Counted from the first letter of the stretch, positions 22,034-33,726 are shown. The stretch is DNA of 64,000 bases from Petrosia ficiformis (GCA_947044365.1 OX345637.1:248001-312000); one strand, 5' to 3'. Numbers and translations: made by a program. Notes: generated from the sequence alone by a model not told the origin.

Positions 22034-24639
22034 ATGGCTACTGGTAAGTGAATTATATATCTGTTTATATCTATTTACATACATGATAGACTATATCAGA
22101 TAAATAAGTTATTAATATTATCACATATGATAATTATTAGTTAGTTATTAATAAACAAGTAGCTACTGGTTTATAAATATGTGTGTTACTTGTCATGTTA
22201 TTATAATCATGTATTGATTATTTATTATCAGGTCAATATACGTTGGAAAAGAGAGCTTTCCACTCCAGTATTGTCATTAGAGATAACTTGTATGTATGGG
22301 GAGGATTACAGGCTGGCCTTCCTCTAGTACATGACAATGAAGAGAAGAGGAAATTTACATCATCTGTGGATACATTTCATCTACCTACATCCGAATGGAA
22401 GAGGAAATCCACTACTGGTACTCCACCTTCAGGAGTGATGAACTATGCTTGTACTCACATAAGAAACTCTATCTACTACTTTGGAGGAACCTGTAAAGCT
22501 GATGATTGCTATCATAACAACTTGTATGAACTCAACACTATTACTAATAAGTGGCGAGAAATTGTTAACAGTACTCCTGATAATGTACCAATGAGAAAGA
22601 GTAACTGTGGAATGATATCATTCAATATAAATGGAAAAGATAAGTTATTACTTGTGGGAGGATATGGACCAACACCAGTCACTACACACTCCCATTCTCA
22701 ATATGCTCCTGATCCTGACAACCCAAATCGTTGCCTCACAAATGAGATACACTTCATGTGTGTATCCTCATCACCAGGTATTACATGACTCATATTATAT
22801 ATTACATCATAATGATATCATGTATTTTCTTCAGGTCAATGGATAGTACCTATCATAACAGGTACTCGTCCACCACCATGTGCCGGATTCACTCTCCACA
22901 CACTTCCTAGTAACAGAGGTGTAATGTTTGGAGGTACTACTATTGATGAGACTGGTGTACATCCTGTTGATGATGTATTCCTATTAACATATTCACAAGA
23001 TACAATAGTGAGTTGTATTATAATATTAATAATGTAGTTATTATAATTCATTCATTATTAATGACAAGTGATAGTTATCATTATAATCAATGTGGTAACT
23101 GATTTCATTAGTACATGTTAATATTATATAATGTGTTAGTAATATAATGAATATATTGAGTACATATAGAGTATTGTGATAAAGCTGATAGTTGTTTGGT
23201 TGTTGTAGTTGAGTGATATATCAACTGGTGACTAAATCCAGTGATCCTGTGTTTAATCCATAGTGAATATCAGCTTTTCACTATCCTCTTTGGTCTCATA
23301 TCATACATGTATATACATTATAATCAGAATTATTAAAATATATAATTGTTATATAGTAATATTGTCGTAACTATTTTCGTAATTATTTTCATAATTGCAA
23401 TTATTCATATAGTTGTTTCTGCATAGGATTTTCAGAAAGTAGTCAAACCAGGTGATGCTAGAATGAAATGGCCTAAGGGTAGGTCTTTCCATGCCAGTAC
23501 TATCATCAAAACTATATCATCTAATAAACAAGATACATTTCACTTACTTGTATTGGGTGGACTAGACGAGAATAATGAACCACTCACTGACTGTTGGATT
23601 CTTAATTTATCTAGTGTGAAATGGTTTCAGGTAATATACATAATAATTATGATAATGTAGAATTAACTGTTGTCATTATCTCATAACTAAAAGTAATTTT
23701 AAAAGAGTACATCTAGTATCATGAAACTACCACACATTTAATTAAAATAGAATATACCACATAACATTATCAACACACAACATGTAATCATGATTCATTT
23801 GTTTTAATAATTGGATATAAATAGATTAAAGTATGTGTGTTAAATAATAACTTTTAATTAACTTATCTTTTCGTTTTTGAAAATGATCTTTCCTCTTTAT
23901 ATAATATTACAATTCATATTGTTTATATTAATTTATTCATCTCTTCAGATTGATCTTCCAGAATCAGTCACTAAAAGATATACACATTCCCTCTCCACAT
24001 TCTATATATCCAAACATCATATATGGGTTGTGGTGACTGGAGGTATGAGAGATGATGTTCCAGTCACTGATCCATACATTACAATGATTGTTGAATTAGG
24101 TATGATAATTATTATAATATATAATATTAGATACTATATAGTAGCCATAGTAACAATCATTTAGTTATGAATTACAACTAATTATGAACTACAATACACT
24201 ATTTACAACTAATTATAATATATATTACATACACTATATCATATTATATAGCTAGTACTGTAAATGTAATATTTAATAAAACTCTACAGTAACCATAGTA
24301 ACAATACATCTGTATTTTGGGATCTACTACTAAGTACTACTTATTACATTGTGTAATATTAATATTGGTTATATAATACACATATGATAATGTTTGGTTA
24401 CTATGGTTACAATGTATAGCTTATATGTATACTTGTACATACACAAATATAGTACACAGTAATTATATTAATTATGTGTTTTTGATCTACTATACAGTAA
24501 CTATAGTAACAATATCATGTGATTGAGTATACATGTATATAGTTAAATATAGTGATCTACTAATCTACTATACAATAATCAAACCACAACTACATGTGGA
24601 ATTATAGATTATAATTATTGTAGTATTTCTACACACACA

Positions 24640-24703
<64 letters not shown>

Positions 24704-26045
24704 CCATACTCCAGATAACCAGTGGTGTGTTGGTAACATCATGGATTCTAATGACATTGGTAAGAAAGACCAGTATCAGAAACGACTGTTTGATCGTCTC
24801 ATAGAGGGAAGGGGAGATAACCAGATAATGGAGTTGAGATTAGCTCTACCTGATTCATCATCTACTAGTAAAGTGAGTGATAACTCAAGAGAAAAGGATA
24901 GACAAATAGATCAACTAACACATCAACTAAGAGAATCAGAGGAGAGTAGACAAGAGGTTAGTCAACAATTAGAACATGTCAGGAGAGAAACACAACAAGA
25001 GAGAAACCAGCAGCAGAGAGATATTCAGAAGAAAGATCGACAGCTTCGACAACTCCGAGAAAGTGATAATAATCAACGTGAATAGCTTCGTTTAAAGAAT
25101 ATCGAGATTGAGCAACTCCAGCAAAGTAATCGAGATCTCCGAGAAAGGGATAATCGTCAACGTGAAACTATCTCGAGACTTAAACAAAACTCTCAAGATT
25201 CCCAACAAGCAATAAAAGCATTGCGAGACACGAATGAGCAACTACAGCAAGAGAATCGAAAACTTCGTTCCAACATTGAAACTCCTCACTGGGTAATAGG
25301 GAGAGAAGAGTTACAGATGACACGACAAGAGATAGGAGGTGGAGCTTATGGGAAGGTGAATATTGCTGTATTCAGGGGTACTAGAGTAGCAGCAAAGAGT
25401 CTTCATGAGGTGATTATATCTGAATATAATCTTGGAGTATTCACTAGAGAGATGGAAATATCATCAAGAATACATCATCCCAATATAGTACAGTTCCTAG
25501 GAGCCACTAGAGTTAATAATCCAATCTTATTATATGAGTTAATGACTACCAGTCTATACAAGAAGATACAAGAGGCTCGTTTGACACAACCCCAAATTAT
25601 AGATGTTAGTAGTGACATAACATCAGCTCTAGCATATCTTCATATGTGGAAACCACATCCAATAATTCATCGTGATGTTAGTAGTCCTAATGTGCTAATG
25701 GAACCATCAGGTAATGATCGATGGAGAAGTAAATTATCTGATTTTGGTTCCGCTAATCTTCAGAGTCGTGTCAAAACAGAGATTCCTGGTAATCCAGCAT
25801 ATGCATCACCAGAAGCTGGTATTCCTGATAACCACACTCCAGCAATGGATATATATAGTTTAGGAGTTGTAATAATGGAAGTGATACTTCATCAACCTCC
25901 TGAAATGACAACCGTCTCTCGTGAACGACAAGCTCAGAGTATTCAATGGAGACCAATGAAAGCCCTCGTATTACGATGTATTAATAATAATCTTACTCAA
26001 CGTCCCAAAACAGTACAAGTACTAGATGTACTAAAACAAATATAA
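22034..26045 (+). CDS. KCE-4: Kelch / coiled coil / kinase gene with in-frame amber codon
   Basis: Predicted exons: 22034-22043, 22232-22777, 22835-23007, 23427-23630, 23949-24099, 24703-26045. Phases agree. The N-terminus is MATGQYTLEKRAFHSS and the six-blade Kelch part is intact. In the terminal exon TAG at 25083-25085 replaces CAG of KCE-5 within the coiled coil. Translation would stop at 488 aa (Kelch plus half a coiled coil) instead of about 808. Downstream the same frame stays open and encodes a complete tyrosine-kinase-like domain: GGGAYGKV, VAAKSL, HRDVSSPNVL, DFGSANL and AYASPEAG. It differs from the KCE-5 kinase at only a few residues. It is either a recent pseudogene for the kinase function, an allele, a sequencing error, or a readthrough gene. 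Confidence 0.75.
24631..24702 (+). repeat. (CA)n tract forming the 3' end of KCE-4 intron 5
   Basis: About 70 bp of nearly pure (CA)n ending in ACAG at 24702, the acceptor of the terminal exon. Confidence 0.75.
25083..25085 (+). other. In-frame TAG inside KCE-4
   Basis: Context GAA TAG CTT CGT. KCE-5 has CAG at this place (GAACAGCTTCATTTAAAG). It is the only interruption between the Kelch part and the kinase. Confidence 0.85.
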
Positions 26046-26432
26046 CTTAATATATGTATAATGATATTTAGTATTGTGTGTTTAGTAGGTTTTATATTGT
26101 ATATAATACAATTGTATGTATAGTTTAGTTAGTATAATGATAGTATTAATAGGACATTTGATTTTATTTGTATTCCTTTTGATAGCTGAATGATTTTGTG
26201 TTTATAATTGTGGAGTTAATTTTTTTTTAAACTGTTTTTTAATTTTTTATCATTGTGTATTGATTTTTATAACATTTGCACGATAATGAATATTTGTTTG
26301 TCACTTACACAAGTCACAAGTTGTTATTCTTTTAGGTTATGGTATGGTGGGGTCAAATAAGGGAAGACTTGGCACGTAGTCAACATAACACAGGATTTAG
26401 GAATGTACGACATATAGGGTGTCAAAAACAAA

Positions 26433-27318
26433 ATGGCAGAATTTCAATCAATACGACCAGTAGAGCCACCCTTACTTTTATCGGCTGCTGAAGAAGCTAA
26501 GAGACGTCCTGAACCAGCAAAGAAATGTTTTGTCTGGTCTGAATACAAAGAGAGTGGATTTTCCAGTAGAGTCAATCATGCCACAGTACCTTACATATCA
26601 CCTGAAGGAAAGAGATACATGTATTCTATTGGTGGATATCATGCTACTGAAGATGAGAGAACTAAACACTTACTTGAAGGCGAGCCAACTCCATTTTTCC
26701 CTACTGGACCAATAGATGTTAACTGTTTAGATTTGGGTATGTATAAGTTGTATTTGTAATGAATTTCATATATTTAAATGAGGATTGGTACCTTTGAGTA
26801 CTTAATAATGAGCCATTTAATCCAGTAGGCCTATTCTGAACTCAATAGATATGGAGATAATGTATTCCCATTTATATTTTAGTAGTATAATCAATATAAT
26901 ATTATATATGTAGTTATGAGTGTATCCTTGTAATAGTGATTACATTACCTCATATATTGTAGATTATGAACTTGTTAATGGTTGTATGGCATTTTGTTGC
27001 TATAAATAGTGGTTGGGTTGTGGTTTTGTTACTATTTATATAGTTAAAGATACATGTAGAAACAGCTATAGTTATAGGACATTCTTACCAACTAATTTGT
27101 TACATATACATGTATATAGTTATATTACTGATATTGTGTTTATACATACAATAGCAACTCGTACATGGAGTAATGTGAATGTAATACGTGAGACTAAAAA
27201 CAAAGAGATAGCTATTAGAGGAGGGGAACCACCTCGTAGATATGGACATGCTTGTGTTCTATATAATGGTAGGATATATATGTTTGGTGGTAGGAATGAT
27301 GATGATGGATCATTCAGG
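26433..27318 (+). pseudogene. KLHDC3-like two-exon fragment, unit 4
   Basis: Exon 1 (26433-26736, starting MAEFQSIRPVEPP) and exon 2 (27155-27318, RYGHACVLYNGRIYMFGGRN) are open and correctly phased. They match the intact gene at 34065 except that exon 1 lacks about ten codons. The remaining eight or so exons are missing, and after 27320 comes a MITE-like repeat and Death-domain exons. Exon 2 ends in phase 0 while the Death exons need phase 1, so a fused protein cannot be made by simple splicing. It is a truncated duplicate that has not yet decayed. The E-box of the intact gene is altered here (CACGTA). Confidence 0.75.
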
Positions 27319-27337
27319 GTATGTATATCTATATTAG

Positions 27338-27661
27338 GGTTTTGGAAAAATGTTTGAAGTTCAAACCTCGTTAATTTGTTATGCATTTGATGTTCCTTTT
27401 CACTGCCATGCCCACTTTAATGATAGTACATGTGAACTTGTACAATCTAAGTGTGTGGTTAATATTGTGGGTGTGTTCCTAAAAACTTAAGACTGTGTTG
27501 ATGGTTACTTCTTTCTCATTTCTCAGTCTAAATCCAAGTTGAACAGCGACAAGGAACAAGACTAGTACTAGTTATAAAGTAATATTCCAGTTTTTGTGGC
27601 TTTCTATAACCAATCAAGATGAGAGCAACATTGATAAAAGTACATGTGAACCTTTAAGTCT
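27338..27661. mobile_element. Dispersed MITE-like repeat (copy 3)
   Basis: Same family as 13840-14141, slightly longer and more diverged. Confidence 0.55.
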
Positions 27662-28038
27662 TTTTTTTTTTGTTTTTAGGTTCCAATATTGTTTTTCAAC
27701 CTTTGTCTCATCATGTGTTTGGTTAGAGTACATACACATATATGTGTGTACTTGTCATCTCAAATATACTGTGTGATGTCATATGATTATGATCAATACT
27801 GTACTGAAATTGTGGTTAGTACAGTTCTTATTAGATACACACATTGTGAGTGTGACATAAGTGTTCATGTTATCAAGTGTTGAGTAATATTACTGTATAT
27901 CATTATACACATGTATATACGTAATATAACCACTAGTGAATTAGAGCTAGTACATAAAGTACAGTATAATACATTAACTTTTATACTTGTACATTATTAA
28001 GATATGTATTCATTATTATGATATATGTTTTATTTCAG

Positions 28039-28466
28039 TATCTCCATTTTATTTTGATGATAGAAGAGAGTCATTTATTCATGTGTGTCACTATGTACTC
28101 AGTATACAGTTATTATATATAATATTTATATTAATAATGTTTATGATGTATAATTATAGGTACTAAAGATCATAGTATGGTTTTCAGTGTGTGTAAGACA
28201 TTCAGTAAAGATTGGAAGTTCATAGGATCAGCTCTGGGAGTTAATATAAACACACTTCAGTCTATAGAAAGGAACTGTAAAAATGCTAAGGAAATGATGC
28301 TTGAGATGCTCACCTCATGGTTAAGAAGAGAGACGAAGAAATAGCCAGTACCTTCCTGGAATAGTAGAGTAGTTCCTGGAATATATTACTCACAATACTC
28401 TCTGAATATGACAGAGTAGAAACTGAACAAATTGCTAGTAAATGTGTTTGTAAACATGTAAAATAA
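28039..28466 (+). pseudogene. Death-domain exon pair of unit 5, broken
   Basis: Exons 28039-28101 and 28160-28466. The frame is open through LEMLTSWLRRETKK, then TAG at 28341-28343 where the paralogues have CAG. Just after it, 20 bp (around TTCCTGGAATAGTAGAGTAG) are duplicated and shift the rest of the domain (ILLTILSEYDRVETEQI, KCVCKHVK). Two independent lesions show it is dead. Confidence 0.7.
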
Positions 28467-28490
28467 TTATTTGGAATATTGTGTTTCATA

Positions 28491-28850
28491 TTACCCTTGC
28501 CGCAAAGTGCATGTGGAAGGGTGTGGTAATCATATTGTGTGTGTATGTTCGCAACATTTTGGGAAACTACAAACATTGATGGCTCCATCGTGCAGTACCA
28601 CTGGCAGATGTCAAATTATACAAGGATCAAAAATAACAAGAGGCTTTTGCTAAAACTCTTCAGTTATAAAGTTATATGTACAGCTCTTTGTATTTTGCTT
28701 TATAGTGGTGTAAGTACTTATGTAGGGTTATATGGAAGTGGTTTGTTTAATTTCGGCCTCCCGACCTTGTTTACATGCTTTTTGGGTATTGACGTCCCTA
28801 CATCTTTCATTTTTATTGAAAATTTTTTTTATTTTTCTTGTCTGATATAT
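28491..28850. repeat. Dispersed repeat (TACCCT... family), unit 5
   Basis: Counterpart of 14942-15310 and 21469-21840, more diverged (TTACCCTTGCCGCAAAGTGC at the start). Confidence 0.55.
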
Positions 28851-28930
28851 AATTATTTATTAATTATTATATAATTGTAATTTATAATAATAATTTATTA
28901 TGAAGTTTATAATTATAAATTCATAAATGA

Positions 28931-28948
28931 TCACATGACATCATGTGA
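28931..28948. promoter_or_regulatory. Palindromic M-box pair upstream of KCE-5
   Basis: TCACATGA-CA-TCATGTGA, 72 bp before the KCE-5 start codon, kept although the sequence around it has small deletions. Confidence 0.5.
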
Positions 28949-29020
28949 TGTCTTGGGAAGCTGTGCAGAACTCATTAGAGTGTGGCTCACTACTCTCCTC
29001 AAGCCTTTAATCGTCTCTCA

Positions 29021-32000
29021 ATGGCTACTGGTAAGTGAATTATATATCTATTTATATCTTGTTACATACATGATAGGCTATATCAGATAAATAAGTTATT
29101 AATATTATAACATATAATAATTATTTGTTAGTTATTAATAAACAAGTAGCTACTGGTTTATAAATATGTGTGTTACTTGTCATGTTATTATAATCATGTA
29201 TTAATTATTTATTATCAGGTCAATATAAGTTCAAATGGAGAATTTACTACTCCAGTATTGTCATTAGAGATAACTTGTATGTATGGGGAGGATTATATGA
29301 AGACCTTCCTCTAGTACATGACAATGAAGAGAAGAGGAAATTTACATCATCTGTTGATATATTCCGTCTACCTACATCCAAATGGGAGAGGGAATCCACT
29401 ACTGGTACTCCACCTTCAGGAGTGTTGGAGTATGCTTGTACTCACATAGGAAACACTATCTACTACTTCGGAGGAAGCTGTGAAGATGATGATTGTTATC
29501 ATAACAACTTGTATGAACTCAACACTATTACTAATAAGTGGGCAGAAATTGTTAACAGTACTCCTGATAATGTACCAATGAGAAAGGATGGCTGTGGAAT
29601 GATATCATTCAATATAAATGGAAAAGATAAGTTATTACTTGTGGGAGGATATGGACCAACACCAGTCACTACACACTCCCATTCTCAATATGCTCCTGAT
29701 CCTGACAACCCAAATCGTTGGTACACAAATGAGATACACCTCATGTGTGTATCCTCATCACCAGGTATTACATGACTCATATTATATATTACATCATAAT
29801 GATGTCATGTATTTTCTTCAGGTCAATGGATAGTACCTGTCATAACAGGTACTCGTCCACCACCATGTACCGGATTCACTCTCCACACACTTCCTGGTAA
29901 CAGAGGTGTGATGTTTGGAGGGGTTACTATTGAAGAGACTGGTGAACATCGTGTTGATGATGTATTCCTATTAACATATTCACAAGATACAATAGTGAGT
30001 TGTATTATAATATTAATAATGTAGTTATCATAATTCATTCATTATTTATGACAAGTGATAGTTATCATTATAATCAATGTGGTAACTGATTTCATTAGTA
30101 CATGTTAATATTATATAATGTGTTAGTAATATAATGAATATATTGAGTACATATAGAGTATTGTGATAAAGCTGATAGTTGTTTGGTTGTTGTAGTTGAG
30201 TGATATATCAACTGGTGACTAAATCCAGTGATCCTGTGTTTAATCCATAGGGAATATCAGCTTTTCACTATCCTCTTTAGTCTCATATCATACATGTAAA
30301 TACATTACAATCAGAATTATTAAAAGATCTATATAGTTGTTATATAATAATATTTTCGTAATTATTTTCATAATTGCAATTATTCTTATAATTGTTTGTG
30401 TATAGGATTTTCAGAAAGTAGTCAAACCAGGTGACACTAGAGGGAAATGGCCTAAGGGTAGGTCTTTGCATGCCAGTACTATCATCAAAACTATATCATC
30501 AAATAAACAAGATACATTTCACTTACTTGTATCGGGTGGACTAGATGAGAATGAAAAAACACTCAGTGACTGTTGGATTCTTAATTTATCTAGTCTGAAA
30601 TGGTTTCAGGTAATATACATAATAATTATGATAATGTAGAATTAACTGTTGTCATTATCTCATAATTAAAAGTACTTTTAAAAGAGTACATCTAGTATCA
30701 TGAAACTAGCACACATTTAATTAAAATAGAATATACAACATAACATTATCAATACTCAAACTTGTAATCATGATTCATTTGTTTTAACGAGCACCGTCAG
30801 GACGGGACCCTCGCCTATGTGGCAAAGTAATACAAAGCACTACATTTTTTTTCAAAATATAAAAAGTTTGTGTATGAAACAAACAATACTTTTGTTACAT
30901 GGAATAGAAATATAAATTTGAAAAACATTTATGGGCATTAATTAAAACGGTTATAACTTTATATCCTAAAGGACAAAATAAGAATATCAATGAAAGAAAT
31001 GTATAATTTGTATATATATTTCTCTGTTTTCCTTCGAAAAACAATGAAGAAGTTCTCAAGTCTACCTCTAAAGTCTCCGTGTGAAAACGAATCACCTATA
31101 CTCCGTGTTTAGTATGCAAGCATGCACGTACGTACGTGCACATACCTGTAGGTGGAGCTAGGTATCTTTCTATCTTGCATCAATGGTGATGTAGTAGCAA
31201 CCAGTATCTCGATTGTTTTTGGTTTGAACTGTTTCTTGGCTAGTGACAGCCATGAAACAGGATTACTTGAGTTTTATGTGTCCATATTTACTCTCTCTAT
31301 TGTCTCGTGTCATCTTAAAGTTGTAAAACGGTAACTGTGAGTTATAAAAAATTGTCATAACTTTAGAACCAAAAGGTTTTAGAATTCCTACGTTATTCTT
31401 TTTTCCTTGTATCATTTGAAGACTACCGGTACCCCGTTTGAATTGTAAAAGTTTTTATTTTTCCAGAAAAAGTGCTAACAGACACACAGACACACAGGCA
31501 AAACGATTACCATACCCTTCCGCCTACGCTATGCAGTGAGGGTAATAATTGGATATAAATAGATTAAAGTACGTGTGTTAAATAATAACTTTTAATTAAC
31601 TTATTTTTTCGTTTTTCAAAATGATCTTTCCTCTTTATATAATATTACAATTCATTTTGTTTATATTAATTTATTCATCTTTTCAGATTGATCTTCCAGA
31701 ATCAGTCACTAAGAGATGGGGCCATTCTCTTTCCACATTCTATATATCCAAAGAATGTGTATGGGTTGTGGTGACTGGAGGATGGAGAGTTGACATTGTT
31801 GATGATGATGATGATCTAGTCACCGAAGTAATGATTGTTGAATTAGGTAACCATAGCAACAAACATTTAGTTGTGAATTACAACTAATTATGAACTACAA
31901 TACACTATATACAACTAATTACATTATATATTACATACACTATATCATATTACATGTATATAGCTAGTACTGTATATGTAATATTTAATAATACTCTACA

Positions 32001-32302
32001 ATAACCATAGTAACCATATACTTTGTGATCTACTACTTATTACACTGTGTAGTATTAATATTGGTTATGTTATGGTAACATTGTATAGCTTATGTATACT
32101 TATACTCCTACATACACAAATACAGTACACTGTAACTATATAATTACATATATTTCAGCTACTTTACAGTAACTATAGTAACAATGTCATGTGGTTGTGT
32201 ATACAAGTATATAGTTAAATATAGTGATCCACTAATCTACTATACAATAATCAAACCACAACTACATGTAGAATTACAGATTATAATTATTATAGTATTT
32301 CT

Positions 32303-32334
<32 letters not shown>

Positions 32335-33726
32335 ACACACACACATACACACACACACATACACACAGTCCATACTCCAGATAACCAGTGGTCTGTTGGT
32401 AACATCATGGATTCTATTGACATTGGTAAGAAAGACCAGTATCAGAAACGACTGACATTAGCTCTACCTGATTCATCATCTACTAGTAGAGTGAGTGATA
32501 ACTCAAGAGAAAAGGATAGACAAATAGATCAACTAACACATCAACTAAGAGAATCAGAGGAGAGTAGACAAGAGGTTAGTCAACGATTAGAACATGTCAG
32601 GAGAGAAATACAACAAGAGAGAAACCAGCAGCAGAGAGATATTCAAGAGAAAAATAGACAGCTTGAAGACAAGAATGAACAGCTTCGTTTAAAGATTATC
32701 GAAAATGAGCAACTCCAGGAAAGTGTTCGAGATCTCCGAGAAAGTGATAATCATCACCGAGAACAGCTTCATTTAAAGAATATCGAGATTCAGCAACTAC
32801 AGGAAAATAATCGAGATCTCCGAGAAAGTGATAATCATCAACGTGAAACTATCTCAAGACTTCAACGAAATTCTCAAGATTCTCAACAAGCAATGGAAGC
32901 GTTACGAGATACCAACGAGCAACTACAACAAGAGAATCGAGAACTTCGTTCCAACATTGAAACCCCTCACTGGGTAATAGGGAGAGAAGAGTTACAGATG
33001 ACACGACAAGAGATAGGAGGTGGAGCTTATGGGAAGGTGAATATTGCTGTATTCAGGGGTACTAGAGTAGCAGCAAAGAGTCTTCATGAGGTGATTATAT
33101 CTGAATATAATCTTGGAGTATTCACTAGAGAGATGGAAATATCATCAAGAATACATCATCCCAATATAGTACAGTTCCTAGGAGCCACTAGAGTTAATAA
33201 TCCAATCTTATTATATGAGTTAATGACTACCAGTCTACACAAGAAGATACAAGAGGCTCGTTTGACACAACCCCAGATTATAGATGTTAGTAGTGACATA
33301 ACATCAGCTCTAGCATATCTTCATATGTGGAAACCACATCCAATAATTCATCGTGATGTTAGTAGTCCTAATGTGCTAATGGAACCATCAGGTAATGATC
33401 GATGGAGAAGTAAATTATCTGATTTTGGTTCTGCTAATCTTCAGAGTCGTGTCAAAACAGAGATTCCTGGTAATCCAGCATATGCATCACCAGAAGCTGG
33501 TATTCCTGATAACCACACTCCAGCAATGGATATATATAGTTTAGGAGTTGTAATAATGGAAATGATTCTTCATCAACCTCCAGAAATGACAACCGTCTCT
33601 CGTGAACGACAAGCTCAGAGTATTCAATGGAGACCAATGAAAGCCCTCGTATTACGATGTATTAATAATGACCGTACTCAACGTCCCAAAACAGTACAAG
33701 TACTAGATGTACTAAAACAAATATAA
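29021..33726 (+). CDS. KCE-5: Kelch propeller / coiled coil / tyrosine-kinase-like kinase
   Basis: Predicted exons: 29021-29030, 29219-29764, 29822-29994, 30406-30609, 31687-31846, 32369-33726, total 2451 nt (816 aa), all phases consistent. Residues 1-365 are six Kelch blades. About 412-559 is a long coiled coil with internal heptad-block duplications (NEQLRLK/EQLHLK units). The kinase lies about 568-816: glycine loop GGGAYGKV, Lys 601 in VAAK, HRD at 692-694 with Asn five residues on (HRDVSSPN), DFG at 716-718, ASPE. All catalytic residues are present, so it should be active. The class is TKL-like; Ser/Thr versus Tyr specificity cannot be told. It lacks 17 codons of the linker (FDRLIEGRG...) by in-frame deletion. 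Intron 4 carries a 758-bp repeat insertion. This is the only KCE kinase gene in the window without a visible lesion. Confidence 0.85.
30788..31545. mobile_element. Repeat insertion in KCE-5 intron 4, 758 bp
   Basis: KCE-2 and KCE-4 read GTTTTAATAATTGG here. KCE-5 has 758 bp inserted after GTTTTAA, possibly duplicating TAA. Its right end (CCCTTCCGCCTACGCTATGC, then AGTGAGGGTAA) is the reverse complement of the start of the repeats at 14942, 21469 and 28491. No transposase is visible. Confidence 0.75.
32304..32368 (+). repeat. (CA)n tract forming the 3' end of KCE-5 intron 5
   Basis: About 65 bp of (CA)n with scattered T, ending ACACAG at 32368, the acceptor of the terminal exon. Confidence 0.75.

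Noticed and set aside
26433..28101. A fusion gene of KLHDC3-like exons 1-2 with the downstream Death-domain exons
   Set aside because: Exon 2 ends in phase 0, whereas both Death exons need one preceding base; splicing them together gives stops.
31152..31334. Small ORF inside the repeat insertion of KCE-5 intron 4
   Set aside because: It lies in a non-coding dispersed repeat, has no family motif and no counterpart in the other copies.
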